Below, piece after piece: positions 55,699 through 57,505 of a DNA stretch of 57,505 bases. A program made the translations under genes and the position numbers. The notes beneath the pieces are model-generated. The model worked only from the letters and a program-made list of their open reading frames with translations, was not told where the DNA came from and did not search any database. Position 1 is the stretch's first letter, and each line of letters begins with the position of its first letter. Source of the DNA: Aaosphaeria pasadenensis (taxonomy: Eukaryota > Ascomycota > Dothideomycetes > Pleosporales); NCBI GenBank assembly GCA_022813625.1, contig JAKLMB010000060.1, positions 1-57,505 of the forward strand. Direction: 5' to 3'.

Positions 55699-57430
55699 CT
55701 TGAGTTCTGTGGAACGCAACGTCTGCGTCCAGCTGTGTATTGGGCACTTGGAAACACTTCTGCCAGCAGAAGCTTGATTCTAGGCGAGGAACGTGCCTGG
55801 AGTCTGAGAGAAACAGCGAACGCTTGGAGGCGGCACTTTTCCAGCTTTTCTACATGGACTGCGAGTGCATCGGGATGGCAGATGTGATAATGCGACGAAG
55901 ATGCAGTAGGAACGCTATTGGGTCGCGGATTGCTCGCAGCCACTCGCTAATCGCTTTATGGTCCTTGGTCGAACACCTGCAGGCTGTCTTTCTTTGTCGT
56001 CGCAAACACCGTCTATGGGTGTAATTGATGAAGTTCGTCTTGTATCAAGATAGAGGTACTGTGTAGAAAGAAGGATGAAGGAGCGGGGAAGATGGCAGTA
56101 CAAGACCGTGCCCAAGCTTGATAAGATCGATCACAAGAGAGAGGCAGCATGAGCCGGTGTCTCATTCCTTATGTTCCTGGCTGAGGTGGAGAGCGGTGCA
56201 AGGACCAGCATCGCACAACCAAGTTGAACCAACTGGGGCAGGTATTCTGCCGCTCACGCAGCCCTCGACTCTTACGCTATTGGGCCAAGATGTGATAGTG
56301 AATTCCGAAGAGAGGGTCTGAGTAGGATTGATTTACGAAACGGGACAGACCCATGCCGTATTATCAACTCCCCTGCTCTCCACTACTCGAGCTTGCGAGA
56401 AAAACAAAAGTGACGGACCCTAGGCGATGTGGGCATGAGAGCAGCAGCAACCGAACTGGGGGTTATGAGTGGCAAGTCTAACGGGTTGGCAATAGCGACA
56501 CTATACGGCGCCAGGGCCAGACTCAGACTGATTCCTGACTGTGCCAGCGGGAGGCGTTCACATTTGCAGCGGACGGATTCGACATCCCGCTACCCGAGCT
56601 GCGCTCCCCTCTTGTGGTCGATCATTAGATATTGCAATGGTCGTAGGAAAAATAGCAATGGGTGATCTCCCTGTGCTGTTTTCGTGTAGCTCATCGTTTA
56701 GCGATATTGTTGCACGACAGAAGGATGATTCATTCATTCCATGAGCACCATTACCGATGCTGAGGTCAGACAAAAGGTCGTAAGGCAGGCCCCAATGTCA
56801 CTTTTTTGCACGGGAGCAGGTTCCAGAACAGCTACACAATGGCACCTAACAAGCGGGAGAAACAATATGTGTGCATCCGAACGAGCAAGCCATCGCGTGG
56901 AAAAGCGTCAAATCAAGGCACAGATAGACACCGAGACGGCGGTTTTCTTCGTTCGCATGACTGAGCATGGCTAACGAATGAAGGGAAGGAGATGCAGCAA
57001 AGACTGGAGTCTAGGGAGAGACAATTCGTTCAGAGTACGAGAACGCGATTGGGGGGATGGGACATGCATTGGAACCTGCAGTGAGAAAGAGAGAGCGGAC
57101 ATCGAGTGGTTGGACGAGGTTGGGAGGTTGGCAGGTTGGCTTTCTGATATTCGAACCTTCCATCGATTGGTTGCCGATGAGTCTGCAGCCGCCGGGTCTA
57201 TCCCATATTAGGGTTAGCCCCTTATCAAGCTTCCACCGTCTCAATGCGGGCCACGAGGGTTCCACCGAATCCACTCAGTTGCCCTCACCCTCATGGTCTT
57301 CACTACTCCTCGTCTCCTCCCCCGAGTTCACCTCACCTCTTCACCCACCTGAAGCCCTGAACCCTCAATCAACCTATCTTATCCTACCTCCGTTCACCGC
57401 ATTAAACATCTTACCAATCCATATCCATGT
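55699..57430. other. Upstream region of ferric reductase, no gene seen
   Basis: This is the promoter and 5' flank of the minus-strand ferric reductase, followed by sequence without motif-bearing open frames (all under 95 codons). A TTGATAAG near 56117 has a GATA core but does not extend to the longer iron-regulator consensus. Confidence 0.5.

Positions 57431-57505
<75 letters not shown>
57431..57505. other. Poly-G cap at contig end
   Basis: Seventy-five consecutive G residues end the window. Together with the poly-C start, both strands finish in poly-G at their 3' end, as expected when no-signal G calls are assembled onto contig ends. Confidence 0.85.

Noticed and set aside
56100..56130. GATA-type iron regulator site upstream of the ferric reductase
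   Set aside because: Only a GATAAG core is present. The flanking bases do not match the longer iron-regulator consensus, and single GATA cores are frequent by chance.
1..57505. Transposons, CRISPR arrays, rRNA genes
   Set aside because: I found no transposase or reverse transcriptase motifs, long terminal repeats, spaced direct repeats or rRNA-like sequence.

Overview
The window reads as one contig from a filamentous ascomycete (Pezizomycotina). Its genes carry short GT-AG introns (50-179 nt) that can be placed by joining conserved protein blocks. The families also fit: a fungal-type Zn2Cys6 regulator, a fungal glucokinase, a Dal5-type ACS permease, a fungal ferric-chelate reductase and a GPI-type cell-surface protein. 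The class within Pezizomycotina cannot be settled from this sequence. Both ends are capped by homopolymers (76 C at the start, 75 G at the end), most likely technical.

Layout. Bases 77-5300 hold no gene I can support. A pyrimidine-rich leader (about 5300-6588) leads into a ketopantoate-reductase-family gene with a very long Pro/Gly-rich tail (6589-9260, +). A glucokinase follows (11647 or 12220 to 13930, +), whose reading frame continues upstream into a possible membrane-anchor segment. Next is an intron-containing tRNA-Lys(UUU) (14443-14544). A 5.4 kb stretch without genes precedes a Zn2Cys6 transcription factor (19991-22609, +). Then come an ADP-ribose-type Nudix hydrolase (25541-26369, +) and, convergent with it, a nucleotidyltransferase-like protein of unknown role (26547-28356, -). 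An RCC1-repeat protein (30728-32007, +) and a Ser/Pro-rich unknown (32712-33986, -) follow. After a 4.2 kb gap comes a signal peptide peptidase (38227-40159, +), tail to tail with a membrane-anchored pepsin-fold protein lacking catalytic residues (40613-42595, -). The right part holds a secreted repeat protein with a GPI-type C-terminus (43999-46451, +), a small bZIP factor (48449-49563, +), an ACS-family permease (49706-51383, -) and a ferric reductase (53145-55698, -).

The genes do not form an obvious biosynthetic cluster. The left and middle parts are housekeeping: sugar phosphorylation, Nudix turnover, intramembrane proteolysis. The right third leans towards the cell surface and uptake: a pseudo-protease, a wall or adhesin-like protein, a permease, an iron reductase and a possible local bZIP regulator. 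The most unusual observations are the open frame encoding a hydrophobic segment ahead of glucokinase, the pepsin-like protein with both catalytic motifs altered, the non-canonical bZIP basic region, and a strongly repeated intergenic 9-mer (TACTCCGTA / TACGGAGTA).

All exon boundaries were derived by hand from reading-frame continuity and splice consensus. No alignment or database search was run.
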